Below, in pieces: positions 1 through 10,134 of a DNA stretch of 64,000 nucleotides. The translations under genes were made by a program, and so were the position numbers. Every line of letters starts with the position of its first letter. The stretch's first letter is position 1. The notes under the pieces are model-generated. The model ran no database searches. It was not told the DNA's origin and worked only from the letters and a program-made list of their open reading frames with translations. This DNA comes from Caulochytrium protostelioides (taxonomy: Eukaryota > Chytridiomycota > Caulochytriomycetes > Caulochytriales > Caulochytriaceae): positions 118,356 through 182,355 of the forward strand of contig ML014128.1 in assembly GCA_003615045.1 (NCBI GenBank), given 5' to 3'.

Positions 1-2908
1 ACGTCGCAATGGTCGCGCGCGCCGCATCGTAGACGAGCAAGGCGAGTCGGGGCGCATGGGGTCCCCAACGTTCGGCCTCGGACTCCGCCCTGGCTTCGAC
101 ACCGCTCGCTGGATCCGTGGGGAGGTCCGTGTCGCAACGGTCTCTCGGGGCTTCACGCAGCGACCGGCGCGCGCTTCCCTGCACAATGGTCAGTTCATAC
201 CGGATCGGCGCGTTTAGTTCGGCCGCCCAAATATTGGCCTGCAGCACGTGGGGCGCTTGAGCGGCCGCGTCGCGAAGGAGCGCTTGCAGCCAGACGGCTT
301 TCCACGTGCGCAGCTGGCGGATGTGTTTCAGCACACGCGGCGACCACGGCGACGCCGACGACAAGGGCTGGCCTCGGTCTGACACAGGGTGTACTGCTGT
401 GGCGGTCGAGACGGAGCCGGGGGTCTCGCTGGAATGACTCCAGCCTCGATGCTGCGTGCTGCTGCAACTGCTGCGACTGCTGTGGCTATCACTGCTCTTG
501 CTCCTGCTGTTGCTGGTAGAGCTGCTCGTCATGCTGCAGGGATGGCAGGGCGGGTGGATCGTTCGTTCGCCCAGAGGATTCATCACAGGGGACGACAAGC
601 CTGGCGCCATGAGGGCTTGCATGCCAGCGGCCGCATCGGTGGACGCAAAAGGCCATCCAGGGGCCGCGGCCAGCGACGGCGGGTCCGCAACCGCTTCGCC
701 ATCACCGACACGGGTGCCAGCCCCATCCCACGCTAGCGGCGGAATAGCCGGCCGGAGAGCCGGCGTCTCGTTGGGATGGGAAGGTGGTGGGGCCGTGGAT
801 CGCGCTTCGTAATCCAGCAAACGGCGTTTGAGGTCGTCGATTTCGCGCTGAAGAGCTTGGACGAGGTGGTCGGGGTTCGGCTGGGAGGTGGCATCGTTCA
901 CGTGCGCGGCATTCACGATTCGTTTGGCGCGTTCCGCATACCGGAGCGTACTCAGCGTTTCCTCGAGCGAGGCCCGTGTTGGCGAGATGGTCGCGATCAT
1001 GAGCGTCTTGGCATTGCCGCCGAGGCAGTCCTTCAGAAGCCATGTCAGCAGGCTGTCCCGGTAGGGAATATGCGTTTCAGACGAGAGGGGCGCGGCTCGC
1101 TTGATGGTTGTCGCGGTTGCCGCTGCGGACATGGTCGTCATACGTGGTCCGAGAGCCGTTGTCGATGCTGTTGTCGATGCCGAGGCCGATACAGAGGCCG
1201 ACAGGTTCGGCGTCGAAACTGTCGCGCTCAAGCTGCGGGTGGCCGTCACTCGGCGCGAGGCTAGTGGACGCACGGGTGGGATCGCGCGAGCCGCAGCGGA
1301 TGCTAAAGGGGCGGAGGCCGAGGGCGCAAGCAGCGGTGGGCCGGTCTCAAGATGCCGCTGACTGGGGCGCCGGGACAGCAGCGAGCGTCCGGTCTCGCTG
1401 CCTGCCGGCAGTCGAGGGCTGCCACGTGGGCTGGCGCTGCAGCTGGTCTGGTGCGGCGGCGGTCGCTGCGCTCCCGCACGCCCCGATGGATGGGGTGGAG
1501 TGCAGAGACGCCCGACGTCGCGACTTCGCCGAGGGTCGAGTCGGGGCTCTGGCAGCGCGTTTTCAGGGCGCGGCGTTCGATCCGTTGAGCGGGTGAGTGC
1601 CGAGTCTCGGGCGCACCCATAATCTGGCGAGCTGTCTCGACGACGGCGCAGCAGGAGGAATGGCGTGGACGCGGCAGGCGGAGAAACCGGCGAGGCCGCC
1701 GGCGGCGTGGGCGTGGCCATCGGTGCGTCAATGCTGGCCGGTCTCCCGGTCACCGTGGAGGACGAGGAGGCGCGTGACGACCAAGCAGACGACGGCGCGT
1801 CTGCCGGGGCCGATCGTAGGGGCGGCGGCGGATCGGCGGCGCGCGAGCGCTCCGTCAGCGCATGGATGACTTTTCCGAGCGCCGAAAGACTCTGGTTGAT
1901 GGTGGCACCTTCCTTGAGCCGCAACCCGACCGCACCCGTGGCCTGCGCGCGCTCGCTGCCGGCCAGGTCCACCAGGCAGATACGTGACACTTTGGTGTGG
2001 ATGCCGCCGCCGGTAGGGTCGCCTGCTGGACGGGCTGCGGCTGCAGAAGAAGCATCGATCGCGCCCACGGGCGACGAGACGGTGAGGTAGAGCGTCAGAA
2101 TCGCATGGCTGCGACTGGAGGTGTCATTCATGGCGGTCGCGGCGGTGGTCCGAGTCGTCGCGCCGAGAGCGAGCAGGGTCTGGATATCGTCGAGAGTGCG
2201 CACCCGCACCCGCGTCAAATCCTCGACAAAGGGCCCGTCGATGGGATGCTCGCGGATGCGCAGGGTGGGGCCGCCCGGGTTCAGCAGGTCCCGGGCGCGC
2301 TCGTTGTAGATCTCCATTGACGTGGCTTCCACGCAAAACGTATATGCCGGCCCCTTGGCTTCGTGGGCCGCCATCGCCTCGAACAGCTGGTGGCAGGCTC
2401 GCGGCACGATCCCGGCCGCATCCGCGACCACCGCGCCACAACGCCCGACCGGCGAAGCGTCCCCATGAGCCGTGGCGGACACGTCGCCCAGCATCGTATG
2501 CGTCTTGCCGCTCGCCGTCTGGCCGTACGCGAGGATGCACACATTGTACCCCTCAAGCGCGTGATCCAGCATGCCGCGCGCCGCCGTCTCGTAGACGGTG
2601 TGCTGGGACGCTGTGCCCAGAAGACAGTGATCAAAGGTAAACGTGCGAGCTGATGCTGCCGCTGTTGTTGTTGTTGTTGTTGTTGCCATATCAGAGGCGG
2701 AAACAATGGCGGATGTCCATGGCGAGGCTCCCCAGCCTGGCCCAGGCCCAGCACCTGTTCCCGACGTGAGGGGGGCGGATGCTGGCGGCGGTTCACGCAC
2801 CACGCGGATCGTCGTCCCGTTGACGGTGAGAAAGGAAGTTCCCGCGAGGTCCGCCGCCTCGGCCGGCCGTGGCGGGCGGACGCGAACAACCACTTGAACC
2901 GACGACAT
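1..2908 (-). CDS. Kinesin-3 family motor protein (N-terminal part; runs off the window start)
   Basis: Microtubule motor of the kinesin-3 (Unc104/KIF1) type. The frame is open from the ATG at 2908 to base 1, giving about 968 residues with the C-terminus outside the window. Seen: N-terminal VVVRVRPPRP strand, P-loop GQTASGKTHTM near residue 128, switch I NDTSSRSH near 265, switch II LVDLAGSE near 317, and IPYRDSLLTWLLKD near 613 followed by LSTLRYAERAK. The segments LRIREHP and FVEDLTRV, and the post-motor block QANIWAAELNAPIRYELTIV, are typical of kinesin-3. The P-loop has A where most kinesins have G. Odd: about 260 Ser/Pro/Ala-rich residues (bases about 1080-1860) interrupt the motor at loop 12, the K-loop. 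No stop or shift occurs there, but an unrecognised intron cannot be excluded. I see no FHA domain before the edge. The upstream ATG (SSVQ) directly precedes the first conserved strand, so the start is well placed. Confidence 0.9.
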   Translation of the reverse strand, partial: MSSVQVVVRVRPPRPAEAADLAGTSFLTVNGTTIRVVREPPPASAPLTSGTGAGPGPGWGASPWTSAIVSASDMATTTTTTTAAASARTFTFDHCLLGTASQHTVYETAARGMLDHALEGYNVCILAYGQTASGKTHTMLGDVSATAHGDASPVGRCGAVVADAAGIVPRACHQLFEAMAAHEAKGPAYTFCVEATSMEIYNERARDLLNPGGPTLRIREHPIDGPFVEDLTRVRVRTLDDIQTLLALGATTRTTAATAMNDTSSRSHAILTLYLTVSSPVGAIDASSAAAARPAGDPTGGGIHTKVSRICLVDLAGSERAQATGAVGLRLKEGATINQSLSALGKVIHALTERSRAADPPPPLRSAPADAPSSAWSSRASSSSTVTGRPASIDAPMATPTPPAASPVSPPAASTPFLLLRRRRDSSPDYGCARDSALTRSTDRTPRPENALPEPRLDPRRSRDVGRLCTPPHPSGRAGAQRPPPHQTSCSASPRGSPRLPAGSETGRSLLSRRPSQRHLETGPPLLAPSASAPLASAAARAIPPVRPLASRRVTATRSLSATVSTPNLSASVSASASTTASTTALGPRMTTMSAAATATTIKRAAPLSSETHIPYRDSLLTWLLKDCLGGNAKTLMIATISPTRASLEETLSTLRYAERAKRIVNAAHVNDATSQPNPDHLVQALQREIDDLKRRLLDYEARSTAPPPSHPNETPALRPAIPPLAWDGAGTRVGDGEAVADPPSLAAAPGWPFASTDAAAGMQALMAPGLSSPVMNPLGERTIHPPCHPCSMTSSSTSNSRSKSSDSHSSRSSCSSTQHRGWSHSSETPGSVSTATAVHPVSDRGQPLSSASPWSPRVLKHIRQLRTWKAVWLQALLRDAAAQAPHVLQANIWAAELNAPIRYELTIVQGSARRSLREAPRDRCDTDLPTDPASGVEARAESEAERWGPHAPRLALLVYDAARATIAT

Positions 2909-4676
2909 GGCGCAACAATCGTCGTCAGGGTATGGTGGCCACGTGGCGGGCCCGTGGCGGGCCCCAAGCCTGAGCCGAAGCCAGCTCGGCCCGAGCAAGA
3001 GGGCGGCGCCCGGCGGCGCCGTGTCCTGCGCTCTCGACAGAAGAAGCTGGTGACGGGGACCAGCGTGTTCGCCGAAGGAAAGCTCGATGCTCCTCGTGAT
3101 CGCCACAGACCAATTCTCGTAGTGGCCGTCGAGGCTGTGGTTAGCGCCGCAGCAGAAACCACGATGAGGCAGAGCGTCGTGGCTGTCCACGTGATCAGCG
3201 GCGGTGGCCACGTTGGCGACGGCCTCGGCGGCGACCACGGCGGCGGCGGCGGCGGCAGCAGCACCCGCAGTCGCGGAGGACGACGGCAGCGGGCGGCACT
3301 TAGGCGGTGTCAGCAAGAGCCATGCGTCAGGGTGGTGGGACCGACGGCTGCGAGGCAGTGACACGGCGCGGCGACGCCCGCGCGTGACATCTGATCCGGA
3401 ACGGCGGCTGTGGTCGGCGTCGCAGACCCACCGTGAGCCCTGTTCAGCGAGGCGGGTGACGCATGACGGCTGCGGCGTTGTCGTGTGGGGTGTCGAGGAG
3501 GGACGGGATGAGCGTGGCCCGACAGGGCCCGACGGGATCCGAGGCCGATGTCACCGACCGAAGGCCGTCTCGGACCCGTCTCGATGTCCGTCGCCACCTC
3601 CGTCGCGCTCTTGATCGATCGCCGTCATGGGTGGAGCCCTGTCCGATCAGATCGGAGGCGACGGGGGGCCATCCCGCCACCGGCGTCAAGCGCCGGCGTC
3701 AAGAGGCGGCGCCGGCGCCGGCGCAGCAGGGGCGGCGCCATCGCCTCCCGCGACAAAGAAGGGCGGCCCGCCCAAGCGGCGTGAGCCGAGGTCCGTGGCG
3801 CGGCCATCGCTCACGGCGGTGGCCGCGGCACGATCCCTACGCCGGCGGCGATATCGATCCAGCGATCGAACGCGCCGACGACGACCGCCATGAACGGCGC
3901 CGCCGAGGATACCTCACGGCACGGATCACCGCGCCGCCGCCACGAGCTGCGCGTTCGCCAAGGACCCGCCGCGTTCGGGACGCGTGGGCCACGCGAGGGC
4001 CGTGCGTCGCGCGACGGGGGTCCGCGCACCCGCGCCGCCCGTGACGGCGGCGACCGCGGGCCCGGCCCCTAACCGGTCGGCCGTGACTGCGCCACCGGCC
4101 CCCGGCACGGCCCGAGGGAGTGGCGCAGTCGGTGTGGCGCAGCCCTGGCGGGAGACCCCCTTTGACCCGACGGGACCCGACGCCGAGGAAGGATGGCGGA
4201 GGGGATGGGCCGTGATGGGCCGTGATGGGCCATCGTGTCGCCTGGCGTCGTCGCGCAGCCATCACGTGGCCTTCACGTGGCCATCGCGTGGCCATCGCGT
4301 GGCCTTCGCATGGACGGCGGAGGATCGGCTGCGCATGGTCCTCCGCCGGCCGCGCCCACACCCGGGGGGAGATCCGGTCGAGGCCGAACGGCTTTTGGTC
4401 GGCTTCGGTAGCCCAGGCGTCCCAGGAAACAGCGACCCGGATGACGGACACCCCCCCCCGACGCAGCACGAACCAGCGATCTCTTTCCAGCGCCACCACG
4501 ACCCCTGGCTCCTGCTATCCACAGTAGCGGGACCCCCGCGTGTGTCACGTTCGGCACGGTAGCAGCACGCATCCACGCACGGGACGCCGTCGGGCCGCCG
4601 CCCTTCCTCGACATCCTCCTCCGCCTCCGCCTCCTCATCACTCCCCGCTCCCCACGCGAATTCGCCGCTGACCACC
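2909..4676. other. Intergenic region between divergent kinesin and ALAD genes
   Basis: No gene is supported. Open frames here are low-complexity Arg/Ala/Pro products of high GC. It must hold the promoters of both flanking genes, which are transcribed away from each other. A degenerate short repeat built on GTGGCCATCGC/GGGCCGTGAT lies at about 4203-4315. Confidence 0.6.
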
Positions 4677-5741
4677 ATGGCGGACATCCAGGAGGGGTCC
4701 CAGGCGCCGCGGCCGTGCCCGACGGCGTCGCTGTTGCACTCCGGGTATGCGCACGCCACGACCCGCCACTGGCAGGCCGGCGGCCGCGCCATCACGAAGC
4801 GTGACCTCATCTACCCGGTGTTTGTGACCGACGGCGACGTCGACGAGCCGATCGCGAGTATGCCGAACCAGAAGCGCCACGCCCTCGCCCACCTCGAGGC
4901 CTTCCTTCGGCCCCTCGTCGACCGCGGCCTCGCCGCCGTCATGCTGTTCGGCGTGCCCCAGCGCTGCGTCAAGGACGGCCGCGGCACGCCCGCCGACGAC
5001 CCGCAGGGTCCCGTGATCCAGGCGATCCGCCTCCTGCGCCGCGCCTTTCCCGATCTCCTCGTCACCTGCGACGTCTGTCTCTGCGAGTACACCGACCACG
5101 GACACTGCGGCCTCCTCACGCCCGACGGAACCATCCGCAACGGCCCCTCCATCGCCCGCATCGCCGCGGTCGCCGCGGCCTACGCCCGCGCCGGCGCCCA
5201 CGTCGTCGCGCCCTCCGACATGATGGACGGCCGCATCGGCGCCATCAAGGCGGCTCTCACCGCCGCCACCGTCCAAGCCACGGCGGATGAGGCCGCCGGC
5301 GAGTGGCAGGCCACCACGGCCGTCATGGCCTACAGCGCCAAGTTCGCCAGCGCCTTGTACGGCCCGTTCCGTGACGCCGCCGGGTCGAGCCCGTCGCGCG
5401 GGCCGTCCGACCGCAAGGCCTACCAGCTGCCGCCGGCGTCCCGTGGCCTCGCGCGCCGCGCGACCCTGCGCGACGTCCGCGAGGGCGCCGACATCCTCAT
5501 GGTCAAGCCCTGTGGACCCTATCTCGACATCGTGCGGGAGACGCACGACGCCGCGCCCGACCACCCGCTGGCCGTCTACCAGGTGTCGGGGGAGTACGCG
5601 GCCCTCTGGGCCGCCGCCCGCGCCGGGGTGTACGACCTGCGCGCCGCCGTCATGGAGAGTCTCGCCGCGGCCCTGCGCGCCGGCGCCAACATCTTTATCA
5701 CCTACTTTACCCCCGAACTGCTCGAATGGCTGCCTGCATAA
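4677..5741 (+). CDS. HEM2: Delta-aminolevulinic acid dehydratase (porphobilinogen synthase)
   Basis: Condenses two 5-aminolevulinate molecules to porphobilinogen, the second common step of heme synthesis, in the cytosol. The single exon gives 354 residues, a normal length for the family. The cysteine-rich zinc-site loop [15 protein letters not shown] lies near residues 130-145, so this is the zinc-type enzyme of fungi and animals rather than the Mg/Asp-rich plant type. The two active-site lysines are present: YSAKFAS near 220 and the Schiff-base lysine in MVKP near 275. [10 protein letters not shown] and YQVSGEYA are also conserved. The start ATG has a strong context (ACCACCATGG). The stop is followed by about 200 bp before the convergent phenylalanine hydroxylase gene. 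Confidence 0.97.
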   Translation: MADIQEGSQAPRPCPTASLLHSGYAHATTRHWQAGGRAITKRDLIYPVFVTDGDVDEPIASMPNQKRHALAHLEAFLRPLVDRGLAAVMLFGVPQRCVKDGRGTPADDPQGPVIQAIRLLRRAFPDLLVTCDVCLCEYTDHGHCGLLTPDGTIRNGPSIARIAAVAAAYARAGAHVVAPSDMMDGRIGAIKAALTAATVQATADEAAGEWQATTAVMAYSAKFASALYGPFRDAAGSSPSRGPSDRKAYQLPPASRGLARRATLRDVREGADILMVKPCGPYLDIVRETHDAAPDHPLAVYQVSGEYAALWAAARAGVYDLRAAVMESLAAALRAGANIFITYFTPELLEWLPA

Positions 5742-5945
5742 GCCGCGTCTCGTGCGATCGTATTGATGTTCGAAATGATTTTTCCTTGCGATCGAAAGCG
5801 GTTGGATAAAGACATCATTGAACGTGGGGTTAGGAGTCGAGCCGGGTTGGCTGGATCACGGGCCGTTCGGGGAACCGCAGGCGCGCAAGAGAATCGACTA
5901 GGGAACACAACAGCAACGGACCGCAACGGACCACGGCGCAATGAC

Positions 5946-7631
5946 TCAGCGGCGGTGGGTGGGTTCAGTCTCGGTCGCCGCTGCGGTCCCGGTCGCAGTG
6001 GTCTCCGTCGCGGTGGCCCGGTGGGCCGCCAACAGATCGGCTGGGTCGCTATGCGGGGTCTTGCCCAAGGCCGCAATGAGATTCATGAGGTCGCCGCGGA
6101 TGCCGTTCGCGTAGCGCAGTAAAACGTCACGGTTGTCCAGAATCTCGATGTTCTGGCTCAGCGCGTTGTAACGCACGGCAAAGGGGCGTTGGAACGTGCG
6201 AGCATACTCGCGCACCTGCTCCTTCATGTGGTGGAAGCTTTCCGCGACGTAGTACAGCGGCTGGTACTCGGTGATCGGATACGCGGTCACGGCCGTCTTG
6301 GACGGCTCAAAGGGCACGCGCTGCGGCTTGTCGGAGAGCGCATAGCTGAGCTCGCCGAACGAGGACAGCAGCCCGGCGCCATACGCGCGCACCTCGGTGC
6401 CCTGCTTGCACAGCCCGAACTCCACAGTGAACCAGTAAATGGTCGCAAGGCGCTCGATTTCCTCGTCGCTGGCGCCGAGACTAGCCAGGCCGATTTCATG
6501 CGAGAAGTCCGCAAAGTCGGGGTCAGCAAACAGGGGGATGTGGCCCAGCAGCTCGTGGCAGCAGTCGGGCTCGGGCGTGTACAGCGGGCTCGATGCATGG
6601 CGGATGTACTGGGTCGAGTGGAACACGCGGAACGCAAAAGCGTTCAGGAAATCGCGCGACGACAGCAGCCCCATCACGGGCCGCAGCGTCCACCCAGTAC
6701 AGTCGCGCAGGAAACTGGACACGTCCGCGATCTGGGGCACCCGGTCAGGCCCGAAGTGGCAGTTCTGCACGAGCAACGGCAGCACATAGTTGTACTCGCG
6801 GCAGGCATGCGTCGGGTAAAGCTGAGAGAGCTCCTTCCAGACCATGCCCCAGGTCTTGTGTTCCTCAGGCGTATACTCGACGTGCGGTAGCGGCATGCCG
6901 GTGCGGTAGCGCCGCGCATTTTCGGTGATGTGGGCGCGTCGCTCGCGGTACGCGGCATCAGTGAACCCGGGATGGTCAGCGTCGAGATCTTCACCGTAGC
7001 TCAGGACCTTTTCAGCAAACGTGTCGAGGTCGCGGATCTTGCGGGGAAACCACGGCACCGATGTGGTGGCCGTGTTGGCCTCGTGGGTCAACGTCTTGAC
7101 ATCGGTGACGGCGTCGTGGCTGCGGAGCATCTGCACGGCCTGCTCAATGCGGTTGGGCGCCACCGGCTCCAGATCGACAAAGAAATCATACACGCCCTCC
7201 TTGCCGGGCCGCGACTCGATCGAGACGAGGTTGATGTCGCATGCGCGGAACCGCGCCAGCACGCCTTCGAGCACGCCGGGGCGGTCGACCACCGAAAAAA
7301 GCAGGCTGATGGGCGTGGTCGCGTCGGCGCTCGCACCCATATACGCGGCCCGCGCTCGGGCTTCCTGCGGCGAGGCGAGGCCCCGGCGCCGGGGCAGTCC
7401 GGTCACACCGGCGTTCAGACGGGCCCGATCGTGCCGCCACAACGACGGCGCCGTGCCGACTGCAAATGACGATCGCAGCGGCATGCCATGGCGCAGAAAG
7501 CGGCTGGTATGGAGCGCCGCGGCACAGGCACCGGTGCTGGTACTGGCAGCGGACGTGCCCGACGGACGGCGTGCCGCAAGGACTGCGAGGCGTGCCAAGC
7601 GCCATGCCCCGTGTCGTGGCCCCCCGTTCAT
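5946..7631 (-). CDS. PAH: Phenylalanine 4-hydroxylase (aromatic amino acid hydroxylase) with N-terminal extension
   Basis: Pterin- and non-heme-iron-dependent enzyme converting phenylalanine to tyrosine. The single exon encodes 561 residues. An ACT regulatory domain (ISLLFSVVDRPGVLEGVLAR, about residues 108-180) precedes the catalytic domain. The iron ligands are visible: the two His in CCHELLGHIPLFADPDFADF near 359/364 and the Glu in IYWFTVEFGL near 404. The motif ACREYNYVLPLL is also typical. Odd: about 100 N-terminal residues rich in Arg/Ala/Ser with LHTSRFLRHG look like a mitochondrial presequence, whereas animal PAH is cytosolic. The C-terminus ends in a Thr/Ala tail (TATETTATGTAAATET) in place of a clear tetramerisation coil. 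Tyrosine or tryptophan hydroxylase activity is possible in principle, but the single-gene context suggests PAH. Confidence 0.93.
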   Translation of the reverse strand: MNGGPRHGAWRLARLAVLAARRPSGTSAASTSTGACAAALHTSRFLRHGMPLRSSFAVGTAPSLWRHDRARLNAGVTGLPRRRGLASPQEARARAAYMGASADATTPISLLFSVVDRPGVLEGVLARFRACDINLVSIESRPGKEGVYDFFVDLEPVAPNRIEQAVQMLRSHDAVTDVKTLTHEANTATTSVPWFPRKIRDLDTFAEKVLSYGEDLDADHPGFTDAAYRERRAHITENARRYRTGMPLPHVEYTPEEHKTWGMVWKELSQLYPTHACREYNYVLPLLVQNCHFGPDRVPQIADVSSFLRDCTGWTLRPVMGLLSSRDFLNAFAFRVFHSTQYIRHASSPLYTPEPDCCHELLGHIPLFADPDFADFSHEIGLASLGASDEEIERLATIYWFTVEFGLCKQGTEVRAYGAGLLSSFGELSYALSDKPQRVPFEPSKTAVTAYPITEYQPLYYVAESFHHMKEQVREYARTFQRPFAVRYNALSQNIEILDNRDVLLRYANGIRGDLMNLIAALGKTPHSDPADLLAAHRATATETTATGTAAATETEPTHRR

Positions 7632-8349
7632 CTTCGGGGATGCGGAGATGGATCAAGAGGGATGAGGGAGCAACAGGAGCAGCAATATCAGTGAGATCTG
7701 CAGGAGCAGCAGGAGCAGCCAGAGCAGCAGGAACGCAGCAGGAACGCCGAGACAGCGATGGATCGCGATGGATCAGAAACCAACAACCGTCGGAGATGCA
7801 GCAGCGTGGGGCTCAGCGTTCGAGATGGGCCCCACATCCATGCCGACCGCTGTCGACGCCCGAAATGCGTGAGATCGCTTGGCTCGCGCCTTCCGTACCC
7901 ACGTGGTCCGCAGACCGCCCTCGGAAATGCCATGAAAGCAACGAAGCCCTCGAGCGTCGCGCATCTCGTGCATGGCGCCATGGTCCACGACTAGTGGTCG
8001 TCCCCGACGTCGCGCCTCCGATGCATCCGAAGGTGGCCTCCGATGGCCCGTGGCGCCTTTGCGCCACGGATGGTCGCCCGGCCCCGCCGGTGTGACGGTG
8101 ATCAGACGCCTCGCGGTGGCGGCGGAGGCGGCCGCGCGGCCCTGGAATGGCGGCGATGCATCTACCGACCACCGTCTTCCGGCATGGACGTCGCGTGGGC
8201 CTGTGGCGCCGCAAGGCGTGGCGCTGCGCCGGCGTCCCGCCCCACCAGATCCCGCTCGACGTCGGGTGATCGCTCGACTCGGCCCAACAGATCGATGGCC
8301 CACAACGTCCAGGCCCACCCACTCCGACCCCACCCGCACCCCATCCGTA
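7632..8349. other. Intergenic region upstream of PAH
   Basis: No gene is supported. The first 150 bases carry a purine-rich AGCAGGAGCAGC-type stretch (about 7670-7760) upstream of the PAH start. The rest has no recognisable product on either strand. Confidence 0.5.
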
Positions 8350-9330
8350 ATGGCCCCCAGGGGGCCCCCACCGAGGCAGTAGCGCAGTCGATTCATTTCC
8401 GGATGAGCTTGCCGATCGTGGGCTGCCGCCGCGCTGACCCGGAGGTGCGGCACACTGTGACGGGTAGGGCCAAACAGCGTCGACGATGAACGCGGCATGG
8501 AGATCGCGGTTCACCAACTGGCCATTGGTGGAATCACACCACAGCAACCCCCGAACCACGGTCTCCTGGCGCCCGCCTTGACTTGGGTTTCAGGACCACA
8601 TGCGTCAGGGCATCCACTCGGGTCTTGCGGACCGGGATGACCGGCGTCGGCGCGGTGGAGGGAGCGCCCATCTCGGTCATGCGGACCCGATTGACTGCCG
8701 TCGGCCCCGTCGAGGGAGCGTCGGCCCAGGTCGCGCGAGCGAACGGCACGGCCGTCGGACCCGGAGTTTCACCTTGGCCAGGACCCGATGGGTCTCGGCA
8801 AGTATCGGGGTCGTGCGGAACTCTTCGACCAGGACGGTGCGTAGCCGCTAGGCACATGCCGGGTACGCGCGAGATGGCGAGATGGCGATCTCGCCCTTGC
8901 CTCCGGGGGGAAAACTTGGATGCGCCATAGGCGACCACCACTTCAGCGACCACAGGCTCCATCGCCGCAGCCGCCCCCTAGGCGACGCGGTTCAAGAACG
9001 GGGCAAAACACGCGCTGCTTGCCTCGGTACAGCCGTAGTCGCTGGCATAGCCAGCGCGGCTTTAGATCCTCGGTCCACAGCGGCTTATACTCGGCGAGCC
9101 ACACCTCCAGGATTTAATGGTGCGCTGCGAGCGGTGTGCCTTTCATGCTGACCTCCGATAGCCGCTGCAGGGGCTTCTGGAGATCGCACCGCCAAGTCAC
9201 TGACTACTTTTGGGCAGCTTTCATGCCAGCTTCCACATCGTCTTGCTTTCGGGTCAACCTCGAGCTCTCGGCGTGGTCGTCGGGCCGCTCCATAAAATGG
9301 TCCGGCGGGTGTCGTTCCCAAGAATGTTGT
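8350..9330 (-). mobile_element. Fanzor (eukaryotic TnpB-like, OrfB_Zn ribbon) element relic 1
   Basis: Decayed C-terminal half of a Fanzor nuclease gene, read on the minus strand in several frames. In order: SRLTRKQDDVEAGMKAAQ (about 9270-9215), then LEVWLAEYKPLW and KPRWLCQRLRLYRGKQRVF (9115-9000), a typical Fanzor basic segment. After a frameshift near 8955 come VVAEVVVAYGASKFSP, then RTVLVEEFRTT (8842-8808), HVVLKPKSRR, VVRGLLWCDSTNG and the RuvC-III-like VNRDLHAAF (8520-8486). The last retains the catalytic-position Asp, and the Glu before FRTT is also kept. At least two in-frame stops (near 9212 and 9116) and several frameshifts make it non-functional. The 3' edge carries a GGCCCCC/GGGGGCC palindrome at 8352-8366. 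No 5' end was recognised. Confidence 0.85.
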
Positions 9331-10134
9331 CCTCATGTGAGCGGGGGCGGGGGTATCTGAGGAGAGAGGCTGATTATAGGGTGGCGCTTGCGAAATGCCA
9401 GGGTGGCCGCATACTGCTCTGCGGCCCTGACCAAGGAGGTGCCTTCGTTGCAGGCCCCTATCAATCATGGCCAACCCCTGCATTTTCAGGGGTCCCTGCG
9501 TCCCACACGCCAGGTTCTTCGTCCCGCCCCGTGCGCCCCCCTGCATGCATCGCCCCCAACCGCCCTGCACACGGAAGGCATCTCAAGCCATACCTCGTGT
9601 AGGCGCAGGGGCGACTTACGCGCCGCGGTCCTACCCGGCCCACATCATACGAGGTGCAGCAGCGGAAGGCCACCCGCATCGCATCATGCATTCAAACACC
9701 CCTTGGCGGGGCTGCTACCGTTGTCTCGGGTCAGCCAAGACGGGGAGACGCGTGAAGAGCATCGCCTGCGCCATCTATCAGACCCCCCATCGCGATGCCC
9801 TATGCATTCTAGCGCGACTATATAAAGCAGACAATCGCGACATGATGATGATGCTGCCCGCACAACGATTGAAGAGTTGGAGCCGATGCAGAGCCGGATG
9901 CCGATATCGTTGCCGCCCCCATGCATTCGACACTAAAGCGTCGCTGAACTCCATCCTCCAGTTCCTGATTAGCGCCGCCGTTCGCGGGTGTGCCAGGTGG
10001 TATTATAGCTGCCGGCGTATTGCTCTGGGGCTATCTGTCTGCTCCTGTCCGTCCTGCGGGCTGTTTCCACTTCTCCCTCGCCCCGTCCCCCTCTTGCCGC
10101 TCTTCTGTCACTGTCCCTGAGCCAGCAGCCTGTC
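9331..10134. other. Region 5' of the orphan secreted-protein gene
   Basis: No gene recognised. The N-terminal part of Fanzor relic 1 could extend into it but is not identifiable. It includes the probable promoter of the gene starting at 10135. Composition is noticeably less GC-biased than in the housekeeping regions. Confidence 0.45.
9819..9827 (+). promoter_or_regulatory. TATA-box candidate (TATATAAAG)
   Basis: A canonical TATA sequence lies about 310 bp upstream of the ATG at 10135 in an otherwise GC-rich neighbourhood. The distance implies a 5' UTR of about 280 bases if it is used. Confidence 0.4.

Noticed and set aside
3463-4044. Open frames in the kinesin-ALAD spacer
   Set aside because: Arg/Pro/Gly-rich, in all frames of both strands, with no motif; consistent with GC-driven chance frames.
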